Shown piece after piece: positions 37,696-49,242 of a stretch of 64,000 nucleotides of DNA. The notes under the pieces are model-generated. The model made no database searches. It was given only the letters and a program-made list of their open reading frames with translations, and had not been told where the DNA came from. The position numbers and the translations under genes were made by a program. This DNA is from Conus ventricosus (Eukaryota > Mollusca > Gastropoda > Neogastropoda > Conidae): assembly GCA_018398815.1 (NCBI GenBank), contig CM031616.1, positions 73,499,445-73,563,444 of the forward strand, in the 5' to 3' direction. How positions within the stretch are numbered: the first letter of the stretch is position 1; every line of letters starts with the position of its first letter.

Positions 37696-37914
37696 CTAAC
37701 GTTAAGCATACTATTATGATTAAATTGTAAAAGTAAGCATAAAATCAATATTAAATCATGTATTGCATGTATGGCCTTGTTATTTTGTGTAAGGTTATCG
37801 AATTTTTTTGAAATATGACCTCAATATGTTGTCATGAGATGATGATGAATCTGTTTTTAGTATGTTGCCATCAAGTTAATATTGTGATCAAGTTAATATT
37901 GTGTGCTTAACAAT

Positions 37915-38470
37915 CAGCATGTTCTAGAACAGGTTTTCAGGGAGAGGAATGAGGCATTGTGTAGAGAGTGTATATATGATGGTTTGTTCTGCATGTTCTA
38001 GAACAGGTTTTTAGGGAGAGGAATGAGGCATTGTGTAGAAGTGTATATATGATGGTTTGTTCTGCATGTTCTAGAACAGGTTTTCAGGGAGAGGAATGAG
38101 GCATTGTGTAGAGAGTGTACATATGATGGTTTGTTCTGCATGTTCTGGAACAGGTTTTCAGGGAGAGGAATGAGGCATTGTGTAGAGAGTGTACAGATGA
38201 GGGTTTGTTCTGCATGTTCTAGAACAATTTGTGAAGGAGAGGAACGAGGCATTGTGTAGGAAGTGTAAATATGTTGGTTTGTTCTGCATGTTCTAGAACA
38301 GTTTGTGATATGTAGAAGTGTAAATATGGTGGCTTGTTCTGCATGTTCTAGAACAGTTTCTTTGGAAAGGACAAGAATGAGGCATTGTGTAGAGAGTGTA
38401 CAGATGATGGTGGCTTGTTCTGCATGTTCTAGAACAGTTTCTTTGGAAAGGACAAGAATGAGGCATAGGA
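37915..38470. repeat. About 74 bp minisatellite with TTCTAGAA in every unit
   Basis: Eight copies, with GTTCTAGAAC at 37921, 37995, 38068, 38216, 38290, 38345 and 38426, and TTCTGGAA in one copy at 38143. Other parts read GGGAGAGGAATGAGGCATTG, TGTAGAGAGTGTA. TTCTAGAA is the two-subunit core of a heat-shock element. Confidence 0.95.
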
Positions 38471-38959
38471 AATGTATATTTGATTGTTTGCGTGACTGCT
38501 TGGCTATCAACATACTCTTTTTGAAGTTTATTGATTTATTCCAATGTGGTACCATTGTTTTCATTGGATACATTTTTTTGAGGAGTTGGAGGAGGGGGTT
38601 TATGTAGAGCTAACGTGACTGTGTGTCAGGCGGCAAGCCAACACAAACACTGGCAATCTGGAACGACTTGGCAGTTATCGAACAGCATCAATTTGTCTGC
38701 TAGAGGTGTGTATCCTGCCATGGCATCAGTGCTACGCTTTGGCAGTAGCATGCTACAATTTTGTCGTTAAGGCTGTGCTGTTACTTTTGTGTCAAAAGGT
38801 TAGGTCAGAAGAAAACTGTTCATGGACCTCATGGTGACTGAAGCGGAGGCCAGACAGGGTGAAACTTTTTGTTGTTGTTGTTGTCGTACCCCGGCTTAAA
38901 AACTCCAGGGATCATCCGAGCAGCAAAAGTACTTGAACACTATAGCACAAATGCATCAG

Positions 38960-39070
38960 CTGGGGATGAGAACATTACGTGTGTGACCGTTTTTGATGAC
39001 CCCGCCATGTGGGCCACCACACTCTGACTTCGGGGGAAAACTTTTGACTTTAAACTCAGTTCATCAAACT
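38960..39070 (+). mobile_element. SINE-like fragment (GACCGTTTTT signature)
   Basis: Contains GTGTGTGACCGTTTTTGATG, ACCCCGCCATGTGG and ACTTCGGGGG. It shares the core with the island at 3548-3686. I recall this as a gastropod interspersed element. It is short and degraded, and its ends are not definable. Confidence 0.45.
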
Positions 39071-39239
39071 GTGGCCAAGGTCAGTATGGAAAGGAAGAAA
39101 AAGCCAAAGAAAATTACTATGGAAGATTGCGATCTTGCTGCCTTATCAACTGGTTTTGCTGGTGAACATTTTGACTTTCTGTAGGGCAAGTTGAAACCTT
39201 AAAAAATTTCTGTGTTCTTAGTCTGCCATCAGTGGAATG

Positions 39240-40485
39240 CGAAGCGAGGTGCGACTAAAAGAGCTCTTACGATACTGCATCGAAGTGTTGCACCTAAATT
39301 TGGAATGGTACACTAAAAGAGCTCTTACGATACTGCATCGAAGTGTTGCACCTAAATGTGGAATGGTACACTAAAAGAGCTCTTACGATACTGCATCGAA
39401 GTGTTGCACTTAAATTTGGAATGGTGCACTAAAAGAGCTCTTACGATACTGCATCGAAGTGTTGCACCTAAATTTGGAATGGTACACTAAAAGAGCTCTT
39501 AGGATACTGCATCGAAGTGTTGCACCTAAATTTGGAATGGTACACTAAAAGAGCTCTTACGATACTGCATCGAAGTGTTGCACCTAAATGTGGAATGGTA
39601 CACTAAAAGAGCTCTTACGATACTGCATCGAAGTGTTGCACTTAAATTTGGAATGGTGCACTAAAAGAGCTCTTACGATACTGCATCGAAGTGTTGCACC
39701 TAAATTTGGAATGGTACACTAAAAGAGCTCTTAGGATACTGCATCGAAGTGTTGCACCTAAATTTGGAATGGTACACTAAAAGAGCTCTTACGATACTGC
39801 ATCGAAGTGTTGCACCTAAATGTGGAATGGTACACTAAAAGAGCTCTTACGATACTGCATCGAAGTGTTGCACTTAAATTTGGAATGGTACACTAAAAGA
39901 GCTCTTACGATACTGCATCGAAGTGTTGCACTTAAATTTGGAATGGTACACTAAAAGAGCTCTTAGGATACTGCATCGAAGTGTTGCACTTAACTTTGGA
40001 ATGGTACACTAAAAGAGCTCTTACGATACTGCATCGAAGTGTTGCACTTAAATTTGGAATGGTGCACTAAAAGAGCTCTTACGATACTGCATCGAAGTGT
40101 TGCACTTAACTTTGGAATGGTACACTAAAAGAGCTCTTACGATACTGCATCGAAGTGTTGCACTTAAATTTGGAATGGTGCACTAAAAGAGCTCTTACGA
40201 TACTGCATCGAAGTGTTGCACTTAAATTTGGAATGGTACACTAAAAGAGCTCTTACGATACTGCATCGAAGTGTTGCACTTAAATGTGGAATGGTACACT
40301 AAAAGAGCTCTTACGATACTGCATCGAAGTGTTGCACTTAAATTTGGAATGGTACACTAAAAGAGCTCTTACGATACTGCATCGAAGTGTTGCACTTAAA
40401 TTTGGAATGGTACACTAAAAGAGCTCTTACGATACTGCATCGAAGTGTTGCACTTAAATTTGGAATGGTACACTAAAAAGTGTCA
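39240..40485. repeat. 58 bp satellite, about 21 copies, with 4-unit higher-order pattern
   Basis: The unit contains CACTAAAAGAGCTCTTACGA, TACTGCATCGAAGTGTTGCA, CTTAAATTTGGAATGGTA. Four diagnostic positions (TTAC/TTAG, CACC/CACT, AAATT/AAATG, GGTA/GGTG) repeat in a four-unit cycle in the left half. Confidence 0.97.
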
Positions 40486-40489
40486 AGAT

Positions 40490-40804
40490 GCTGCTACGCT
40501 TTGTGCTTTTGAGATTTGGGCAGCTGTGTGACTCCATGTGGGAAAGCATTCTTTAGGGTACAGCCCAGGGCGGATGTCCCACAGACCAACCAAAGAAGTC
40601 CTGGGTCGACTGCACTGGTTACAGTACCTTTGCCCTGTGGCCCATGACTGAAGTGTAAACACTTCTGACTGTCTTGTCTGTCTCTGCATCAGTGCGGCCT
40701 GCAGCCTCTGGACGATGTAAGAATCACATCAGAAACTGCATGTGCACATGTTGCATACTGCCGTTCCTTTAGAAGATTGTTGGACTGTCCTGGAGGGCTT
40801 TGTC
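40490..40804. other. Unique sequence
   Basis: No gene is recognised between the 58 bp satellite and the first copy of the segmental duplication. Confidence 0.6.
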
Positions 40805-41305
40805 TTTTATCATGTGCGATGGATTTTTTTTTTTAACTTAAAAAAGTTATGTACAGCCATTTCGTGCTTTTTGCTGTGATGTAGTTTTTTTGACTAAAAT
40901 ACTCATTATCTTGTTCGTTTTACATTATTCCCTTGAGTGGTGAACGTTGTTTTTTACATAGTAGATCTGTGTCAACAAATTTGAGAGTAGTCGTACTTTT
41001 TGCAGACTTTCAAGATGTGAATGTTCCAGTAAATTTCATTGTCCCCTGTGACAAAGGACAAAACAGACTGTGGTACCTGGTTGCCTGTCTGCCTGCCTGA
41101 TCCTTGTTTACAAGGATTCCACAGTGTGTCATTAATGAGTATTTTCCATTGACAGTAAGGGGTTAATGACGTATAGATCGACAATGTTGTACAGGTCTTT
41201 GGTTGATTTTTCTGTGTAAGAAATGCTTTACAATTTTTGTGCACTCATGAAATGTTTTGAAGTGTTTATTAGTACAGTGTTAATGTATTGTAGCCAAATA
41301 ACGCT

Positions 41306-41341
<36 letters not shown>

Positions 41342-41580
41342 GATCACAGTTTTTTCGGATTTGCTGCGAGTGTTTTTTTTCATGCTTTTTTTTTGCTGTT
41401 GTTGAGCATATTAAGCTTTCCTACGCATGTAAATTCTTCTTCCTGTCCCCTCCCCAACCTCCAATATTGTGAAGAAATATTGGGGTGGCAGCATGCATAG
41501 ATGTAAATGTTTCATAGATGGTCTGTGGATTTATGTTGTGATCATTTTGTATCGGCTATTTGGTTCGGTGGAGGTTATTA
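40805..41580 (+). repeat. Segmental duplication, copy A
   Basis: Shares an ordered series of blocks with 43050-43866: GAGTGGTGAAC, TTTGAGAGTA, AGACTTTCA, GTACCTGGTTGCCT, GGGGTTAAT, GGTCTTTGGTT, GAGCATATTAAGCTTT and GTGATCATTTTGTAT. Copy A has a G run of about 32 at 41309-41340 that copy B lacks. Confidence 0.88.
41309..41340. repeat. Poly-G run of about 32
   Basis: An almost uninterrupted G homopolymer within duplication copy A. Confidence 0.95.
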
Positions 41581-42775
41581 ATTTATAGTATTAATAGTAG
41601 TCGGATTGATCAGCATTAAGCAGGTGGGTGCGTTTTGTCAGTGAGCAGATATTAGGTTCATTGCAACATAATGGGGCAGTGAGCAGACATTAGGGTCATT
41701 GCAACATAATGGGGCCACCATGAGGTCATGATTGATCAGCATTAAGCAGGTGGGTGCGTTTTGTCGGTGAGCAGACATTAGGTTCATTGCAACATAATGG
41801 GGTGACCATGAGGTCATGATTGATCAGCATTAAGCAGGTGGGTGTGTTTTGTCAGTGAGCAGACATTAGGTTCATTGCAACATAATGGGGTGACCATGAG
41901 GTCATGATTGATCAGCATTAAGCAGGTGGGTGCGTTTTGTCAGTGAGCAGACATTAGGTTCATTGCAACATAATGGGGTGACCATGAGGTCATGATTGAT
42001 CAGTATTAAGCAGGTGGGTGTGTTTTGTCAGTGAGCAGACATTAGGTTCATTGCAACATAATGGGGTGACCATGAGGTCATGATTGATCAGCATTAAGCA
42101 GGTGGGTGTGTTTTGTCGGTGAGCAGACATTAGGTTCATTGCAACATAATGGGGTGACCATGAGGTCATGATTGATCAGCATTAAGCAGGTGGGTGCGTT
42201 TTGTCAGTGAGCAGACATTAGGTTCATTGCAACATAATGGGGCCACCATGAGGTCATGATTGATCAGCATTAAGCAGGTGGGTGCGTTTTGTCAGTGAGC
42301 AGACATTGGGTTCATTGCAACATAATGGGGCCACCATGAGGTCATGATTGATCAGCATTAAGCAGGTGGGTGCGTTTTGTCAGTGAGCAGACATTAGGTT
42401 CATTGCAACATAATGGGGTGACCATGAGGTCATGATTGATCAGCATTAAGCAGGTGGGTGCGTTTTGTCAGTGAGCAGACATTAGGTTCATTGCAACATA
42501 ATGGGGTGACATGAGGTCATGATTGATCAGCATTAAGCAGGTGGGTGCGTTTTGTCAGTGAGCAGACATTAGGTTCATTGCAACATAATGGAGTGACATG
42601 AGGTCATGATTGATCAGCATTAAGCAGGTGGGTGCGTTTTGTCAGTGAGCAGACATTAGGTTCATTGCAACATAATGGGGTGACATGAGGTCATGATTGA
42701 TCAGCATTAAGCAGGTGGGTGCGTTTTGTCGGTGAGCAGACATTAGGTTCATTGCAACATAATGGGGCCACCATC
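41581..42775. repeat. About 87 bp satellite, about 13 copies
   Basis: The unit contains ATGATTGATCAGCATTAAGC, AGGTGGGTGCGTTTTGTCAG, TGAGCAGACATTAGGTTCAT and TGCAACATAATGGGG. Variants are GTGACCATGAG, GCCACCATGAG and GTGACATGAG. The first unit starts at the end of duplication copy A. Confidence 0.97.
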
Positions 42776-42829
42776 AGGTCAAGCAGCTTGGTTGTCATTT
42801 CACAATGGACCATGTTTCCCAAGCTGACA

Positions 42830-43866
42830 CGTGAGTGCATGAGGAAGGGGAGAGAAGCTGTATTGCATGGTCTGGGAGATAAACCAACCCTTTGTTTTTT
42901 TGCTCTGTTGTAAATTCAGCATCCTGTGTAAAACGGTTGGACTTTTTAATGACCTTTTTTTTTTTACGTTTGTTTCATTGTAGCCGGCAGCTTTTCTTTC
43001 TGTTTAGACTTAGGAACATGCAAAAATGGAAAGACTTCTTTTGCCAGTTACTTCAGTGTAGATTTTTCCTGACTAAAATAGTTCTTACATTGTTCCTAGA
43101 GTGGTGAACTTTTTTTTTCATAGCAGTTCTTTTTCTACAAATTTGAGAGTAATCGTACCTTGCACAGACTTTCAGGATGTGAATGTTTCAGTGTATTTCA
43201 TCTCCTTTGACAGATGACTAAACAGACTGGTACCTGGTTGCCTATCGGTCTGTCTGATCCATATTTTTCACCAGTATAGGGGTTAATACTGTATAGATTG
43301 GCATTAATGTTTGCACAGGTCTTTGGTTTATTTTTATATGTAAAAAAAACAAAAACAGTTTCTTTGCGCTCATTGTGTGTATTAAAGTGTTATTGGTGTA
43401 TTAAAGTATTGTGACTATGGTATTAATCAAATATTTTTTATCTGCTGATTTTAGATGCCTGTGATTGTGTCAGCATTGAGTTTTATTGGATTTTATTTGT
43501 GGTTTTTTCCCCATAGGGCATCGGGTTGTTTTTCTGATGTCGTCGGTTTCCTTTCCTTTTTTCTGAAGGACTTTGTAACCTTGCTTGTTGGTTTTTTGCT
43601 CAGTTGAGCCTCTGTTATAGTTTTCTTCAGTTTGCTGTGAGTGTATTTTTCATGCATGCTTTTTCTGTTGGTGAGCATATTAAGCTTTTGTACCTGTAAA
43701 TTCTTCCTCCTTCCACCCCCAGTGTTGTGAAGAGATACTGGGGTGCCCGGATGCATAGTTGTAAATGTTTTGTTAGATGGTCTGTGGGTTTTGTTGTGAT
43801 CATTTTGTATCAGCTATTTATTTCAGTGGAGATTATTCATTAATACTAATCAGATTGATGAGCATT
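42830..43866 (+). repeat. Segmental duplication, copy B
   Basis: The 3' part matches copy A (40805-41580) and the 5' part matches copy C (44765-45175). Shared blocks include GCATGGTCTGGGAG, TTTCATTGTAG, AGCTTTTCTTTCTGTTTA, TTTTGCCAGTT and GAGTGGTGAAC. It is interrupted on the right by a Harbinger element. Confidence 0.87.
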
Positions 43867-44008
43867 AGGCTACATTCATGCTGGTCTGCACGTCTTGCTG
43901 TGTGGCACAACTCTCAAAAGGACGAAAAAGCGTTCATGCTGATCCGGCCATCTTCCCCTGACAGCCCCTGTCTGTGCCATTTCCTTTCCTTTACTTTCCT
44001 TTAACAAA

Positions 44009-44398
44009 ATGGCGCTAACCAGGCGACAGAAGCTGAGTTGGTGGTGGAGGAGAAGACAGAGAAAATTACAGTGTACAAAGAGATTTGCAGCACATCGGGG
44101 AGAATACCATCACTTGAAGCCTGAACGGCTCAAAGATGAGAAGAGATTTGTGGAATACCTGCGAATGACACCTGATAAGTGGAATACCTGCGAACGACAC
44201 CTGATAAGTGGAATACCTGCGAACGACACCTGATAAGTGGAATACCTGCGAATGACACCTGTTAAGTGGAATACCTGCGAATGACACCTGATAAGTGGAA
44301 TACCTGCAAATGACACCTGATAACTATGATTTGTTAGAATTGTGTGCTGCAGATCTGGAGAACTACACACATTTTCAGCTGAGGAGTGATCTTTGAGC
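44009..44398 (+). pseudogene. PIF/Harbinger (HARBI1-like) transposase N-terminal fragment
   Basis: ATG at 44009 (AAAATGGCG context) starts about 48 codons of good similarity in type to Harbinger nuclease N-termini. It has a basic tract with Trp and Arg, then RGEYHHLKPERLKDEKRF, then EYLRMTPDKW. These correspond to the EYHHLVPELR...F..YFRMS pattern that I know from this family. Six copies of a 29 bp unit (44150-44323) then throw the frame. Beyond them a segment with YDLLEL and a Leu-rich stretch continues in another frame until stops near 44396. No catalytic DDE residues are present. It is a broken, internally deleted copy. Confidence 0.75.
44150..44323 (+). repeat. 29 bp tandem repeat inside the transposase fragment
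   Basis: Six copies of GTGGAATACCTGCGAATGAC, ACCTGATAA start at 44150, 44179, 44208, 44237, 44266 and 44295. The unit is part of the coding sequence around EYLRMTPDK. Its length is not a multiple of three. Confidence 0.96.
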
Positions 44399-44764
44399 GC
44401 CAGAAGGACGATGACCAGCCGGATGTTGTGCCAACAACAAGCTACGATAGCAGGACAGGCAGTTGGGGCTCGACCTGATTTTACACGGCACCATGAACAT
44501 CTGCAGCCCCCTTCAGTGAGAACAAAGAGGGATTGGTCTTAACTGCAAAATGGTTTCACCCTTCTGTCAGTCTACACATGCAGACCAACTTGTGACATGT
44601 CCGCACACTTTTTTCCTGGGTCAAAAACGTGCGCCAACAGCCGTGTCAACATGCACACCCTAGTGTTAGAACGTCGCATTTCTTGTTTGCCCTGTACAGC
44701 AAGATGTGCGGCCCACCGTGAACGCACCCTTAGGATGCCTCTGTTTATGTGTACATGATGTGGA

Positions 44765-45175
44765 GAGATGTTGTCGTGCATGGTCTGGGAGGTAAAGCAT
44801 TCCTTTGGTTTTTGTCTCCGCTGTACATTCAGCATTAAGTAGTCTACAAAATGAATTGACTTTTTTGTTGTTTCATTGTAGACAGCAGCTTTTCTTTCTG
44901 TTTAAAGACGTGGAAACATAACAACTTGTTTTGCCAGTTGCTGTAATGTAGATTATTTTTTTCTAACTAAAATAGCATTTACATTGCTCCCTAGAGTGGT
45001 GAACATTTTTTTTCATAGATCTTTTTAAATGCTTGCTTTTTCTGCTTTTTTGTTTCATTGTAGACAGTAGCTTTTCTCTGATTAAAGACGGATGGAAAAA
45101 TCGCTTTGGCAGTTTCCAAAGCCACAGTTTTTCATTTTCTTCCATTATATGCCAAGCTTTTTTTCTTTTTTTAAA
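44765..45175 (+). repeat. Segmental duplication, copy C
   Basis: Shares with copy B the ordered blocks GCATGGTCTGGGAGRTAAA, CATTCAGCAT, TTTCATTGTAGACAGCAGCT and GAGTGGTGAAC. The block TTTCATTGTAGACAG is repeated again near 45050, so the end of copy C is itself partly duplicated. Confidence 0.8.
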
Positions 45176-45179
45176 AGGT

Positions 45180-45635
45180 TAGTGGTGTCTAAAGTCAAGC
45201 AAAACTGTTAGCTTGTTCAGAAACATGCTTCTGTTCTTTGTCAGCAGGCTTCCACTTTTTCCAGGGGAGGAAGGGGAGCTGTGTTGGGTGAAGACACCCA
45301 GAGGTGCGGGTGGGACCCAGAGAAGTACTGTCCTCAACCGCCGAACAAACCAGCTGGGAGCAGTCCTGCACCACCTTTGGAAGCCTGCGCCGTGTTCACA
45401 TAGGGTGCAGGCTTCCAAGGGTGGGGGTGCAGGATTGCTCCCAGCTGGTTGGTTTGGCAGTTGAGGACAGTGCTCCTCTGGTTCTGCCTGCATCTTTGGG
45501 TGTCTCTCTTTACCACTAGTGGTGACTAAAGTTGAGCAAAATGTTAACTAGTTCAGAAATATGCTTTTCTTCGTTGATGGGCTTCACTTTTTTGAGGCAG
45601 AGGTGAGGAAGGGGAGTTCCGTTGGGCGAGATCAG
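45180..45635. repeat. Direct repeat pair flanking a foldback
   Basis: 45180-45290 and 45524-45635 share TAGTGGTG, CTAAAGT, GAGCAAAA, GTTCAGAAA, ATGCTT and GAGGAAGGGGAG in order. They flank the inverted repeat at 45288-45508. Confidence 0.8.
45288..45508. repeat. Long inverted repeat (foldback), arms about 100 nt, loop about 12 nt
   Basis: The left arm segment ACTGTCCTCAACCGCCGAAC, AAACCAGCTGGGAGCAGTCC is the near-perfect reverse complement of the right arm ending GGTTTGGCAGTTGAGGACAG. Inner arm identity is about 90 percent by eye. Weaker pairing continues outward through GACACCC. The loop is about GTGTTCACATAG. Confidence 0.93.
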
Positions 45636-45639
45636 TTCC

Positions 45640-48100
45640 CTGTGACGTCATGCTGCAGGGTCATGGGTAGGGGTGGGAGTGACGAATGCAGTGCGTCAAG
45701 GGGATAAAAAGTCGGGGACCGTAAAGGCATTTCTGTTTTAGCCTAGAGTACTGGCCCTTCGATGCGGTTGTCATGGGGGAAAAGGGGGTGAACTCTCGAC
45801 ACCCCTTGCTGCTATGGCCTGTGCACTGACCTGGTAGGGCAGGTCCATACAGGAGTTGAATCCATTGTATGCCAGTGTGTAATGGTGCCTGCATGGTTAT
45901 TCTGTGCACTGATCAACGTCAAGTTTCTTCAACATTCACTTGCCTGTACCCCCATGCACTCTACCTCCCATATCCCATGAGTTTAAGACAAGACATTTGA
46001 TTGGTCCTTTGTTATAGGGAGATACATTGTGTGGGGGCACTAGTAAGTGAAAGTTTGAGAAACTTAACTTGTTTTATAATTGAACTCGTTTCTTCCATAT
46101 GATCACACTGCACACAGAATAACCATCGTACACTGTCGGACTCCATTGCAAATTTACATACAGTACAATAAACTCATTGGTACAAAACATGCCACGCCCA
46201 TTGTTAAAATATAGTGGGTTTTTTTTTCAAATTATACACTTATATACTTGGAGTTTCTCCTTGGGTTTGAAAAGTGGTGCAATGAGCCAAGGGAGAGGGA
46301 CAATTTATATGCACAGCGGAAGGTCACAGGTGTTATGGTCTATCAGTTTTCACTCTCTTGTTGCATGAATATTTGTATGAAATTTCTGAAAATTTAAACT
46401 GGTCCTTGATTTTTGATAGGTCATATACGAGTCATGTTTACTTAAAATTTTTTTGTTCATGTTTGTTAAACTCTGTACATGTTTGTTAAACTCTACATTT
46501 TGCACGCAAAAGGAGTGGAGAGCAATGTCAAAGTAGATGTTAGCGATTTTCTGCATGTCCGATGATCAGAATGAATTGTATTTCATATGGTGTGATAGAG
46601 GATGACCTTGATAGGGCAGTATAGTCAGTGGTGTTACATATTGTATAGGTATATACTGGGTGTGTTTACGCAATGTTACTTTGCAGAATGGATATAACGT
46701 TTACAGTATGCTTTTGGTACTGACATTGCTACCTTTCAGGTATCTATGCAATATAAATCAATTTTTGAAATAATTACCTGCATGTGGGAGGTAGAACAGC
46801 CAAAAATAATGTATTTACATTCTAAGCTTTTCCCCCGTGTGTAGAAGCTTGGGCACACGACTGAAGGAGACTAACTGGTGCACGGCTTGTGTTATTTCAG
46901 TTTTTGGATGACGTGTAATCTTGCACTCAAGATACCTCTCCCCTATAAAAAAAAAAACAAAAAACCCCACTGCAACCGGCATTACAAGGGGCCCTATTTT
47001 TTTTTTCACATTCCCACCACCTTGGTTTAATGCACAACCGAATTGATTGAAGGAAGATGAGGGTTGTAATTGTATCCCAGCATTTTTAAAAATTCTGCCA
47101 TTTCTTCTTTTACACGACTGCTTTTTTTCTTTTACTTCATCCCCTCCCCCCCCCCCCCCCTTTTTTTTTTTTAAACCGTAGATGGTAAATCGAGCCTAAC
47201 CATTATCAGGGCTATAGTCTGGTCCACCTTGAGGATGTCGGCGGATGAGCTTTGTGTTGAAGATGTAAATGCAGGGGTATTTTATAGATGATTTTGCATA
47301 CTTCAATTGTTTTTCCATGGGCAACCTTTCTTTTTGTAAATACGTTTTCCATTAGGATTACCCAAAACTCTTGCGTCTCGATATGGACTAGGGGCAAACC
47401 TGTGAAAAGTTTGGTTGGATCGGTGAGTGGATCCGGATCAAATGCCCTATATATGGTTCACAGCATTCTAAGAAAAGACCCAAGCAAGCTGACTGGCCAT
47501 AGCTACTGACCTCCAGAATTTCTCAAATAGAAATTATTCCTGAAATCCCCGAATTTAAGAAACGCAACACTGGAAAATTTGCTCTTACCATGGGGTGGAA
47601 CCTTATCTCCACACTTGGAGATAGTGCATTCCACCCCCAAATTTTGTTTTTCCCTCACCTGCTCACCACAATGTTGTAATGTTTTTTTTTTTTTTATTTC
47701 TATATATTTCGCATCGATCACATTCTTAGACTTTCCTATCTGCCGACAGTCGTTTCCTTCTTGGTGCATATTATTAATTCGCGTTGCAAAGGAAACTTTT
47801 ACACAACGTTCATCCCATAACACTGACGACCTGTCAACGTCAGTTGCACGGCGAGACGACACTGGAGGTCGGTTTGAGTCGTCACCAGATGGACGGCAAG
47901 CTATGACGAGTTGAGCACAGGACGGCTGTCCTGCAGAATAAAGCCCAAATGATGTCATGTGTGGACATTGGCGGTTGCATGTACGTTTTCTTTTTAACCC
48001 CATTCACTTGTCAAACTAAAACTGCTCCCTCATAACTCCACTCCCCCCCCCCCCCCCCCTTCCTCTTTTTACTTTTACTCTTGAAGGTCAGTAGCTATGC
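45640..48100. other. Unique sequence, no gene recognised
   Basis: AT-leaning sequence has scattered homopolymer tracts, for example C and T runs at 47145-47172. Short frames on both strands show no motifs. A C run at about 48041-48058 precedes the next foldback. Confidence 0.6.
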
Positions 48101-48108
48101 TGTCACAA

Positions 48109-48291
48109 GGCGGCGGCCATAGTGGACCCGTGCGCAAGACGGCCATGCTGTAACCGGGTGGACCCGGCTCCACTATGGCCACCTGCAGCCGTAATTGATG
48201 ACGCCACAGAGGAGTTGAGCCGGGTCGGACTTTTTAACCGGGCCGTGCAAAGCATGGCCGTCTTTTGCACGGATTTACTATAGCCGCCGCC
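48109..48291. mobile_element. Foldback/MITE-like element
   Basis: 183 bp with inverted ends: left GGCGGCGGCCATAGTGGACC and right (reverse complement) GGCGGCGGCTATAGTAAATC. Both continue through CGTGC...AAGACGGCCATGCT for about 50 bp. A second copy of the CATAGTGGA motif lies inside in inverted form. No obvious target duplication is visible, and no coding capacity. Confidence 0.75.
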
Positions 48292-49242
48292 TAACTCCAA
48301 GCAAAAACCACTTTACATATATGCACAAAAAGAACGCATATTTTCATTTCATGCGTCATTTACAACCACAGAAGAAATAAGACATCAATCTACCGTTATG
48401 TCTATTCATTATGTCCGACTATTCACACTGGACAGAGTTCCCCGCTATACGGGGCATGTTTCTGTCAAAATTTTCCCAATATTTTCAGCGGAAAAAAAAA
48501 GCGTTTCTTTTTGTGCACATTATAGTAATTAAGAACACGATCCATGTTCATGGCAAACAAAAAGCGGATCTGGTGCAGCCATAATTTGCATGAAGTGCAG
48601 TCTGTACATAAATCGTGTCATTCCCTTGTTGAGCATTGCAAAGACTCTTCAAACCTGTTTTGCGGTGGAAATGTAATCAGTTCAAGATAATAAACCTTCA
48701 AAATGCTCTTTAGCGAGGTGGTGTTTTTGGATTATCGTGTTATGTGGCACTGCTATTCAGGAACAGCCGACTAGGCTTTATCACAGAGCACACCACTCGT
48801 TCCAGCAAACATTACTCCATCAGTTTCGGTATGGGAAGAGTGGACTGCCGTGCCCTCCACATAGATGGGGAGGGCTTGAGAACAGATTCCCCAATCCGGA
48901 TCCTGTTTTGTTGGTCAAGGTCTGAAAGTTTCACAAAAACGATGAAAAATGGGAACAGAAGAAAGCGAGCCGTTTCTTGCAAAGCGGCCAATGTCTGACT
49001 GGAGACAAGCTTGCAAAGAAGCGATGATGGACATGAGTAAGACGTCGGCACACAACACGTTCAGTATGATTTTGAAAATGGAAACTCGTACCCCCCTTCT
49101 GTGGATTCTGCCGAAGACGACTTGGGTAAACTAGCCTCTCGTCTACACTCGTTCAAAGATTTACAGTGGAATATTTTGTATTCACTTATTCTTCTGCTGG
49201 GAGGGGCAATTTTTCTTTCTTTCTTTCGTGTTCACAGCCATG
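48292..49242. other. Unique sequence, no gene recognised
   Basis: Short overlapping frames at 48737-49134 on + show no family motif. A possible 3' untranslated part of the LINE that follows may extend into the right end of this stretch. Confidence 0.5.

Larger units (their letters stand above)
43868..44729 (+). mobile_element. Non-autonomous PIF/Harbinger element with TIRs and TTA target duplication
   Basis: Left end GGCTACATTCATGCTGG and right end (reverse complement) GGGTGCGTTCACGGTGG continue into an almost identical GCAC(G/A)TCTTGCTGT, giving imperfect TIRs of about 43 bp. TTA lies directly outside each end (43865-43867 and 44730-44732), matching the 3 bp TWA duplication of PIF/Harbinger. 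The interior holds the N-terminal piece of a transposase and a 29 bp tandem repeat. At 862 bp it cannot encode a full transposase. Confidence 0.85.
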
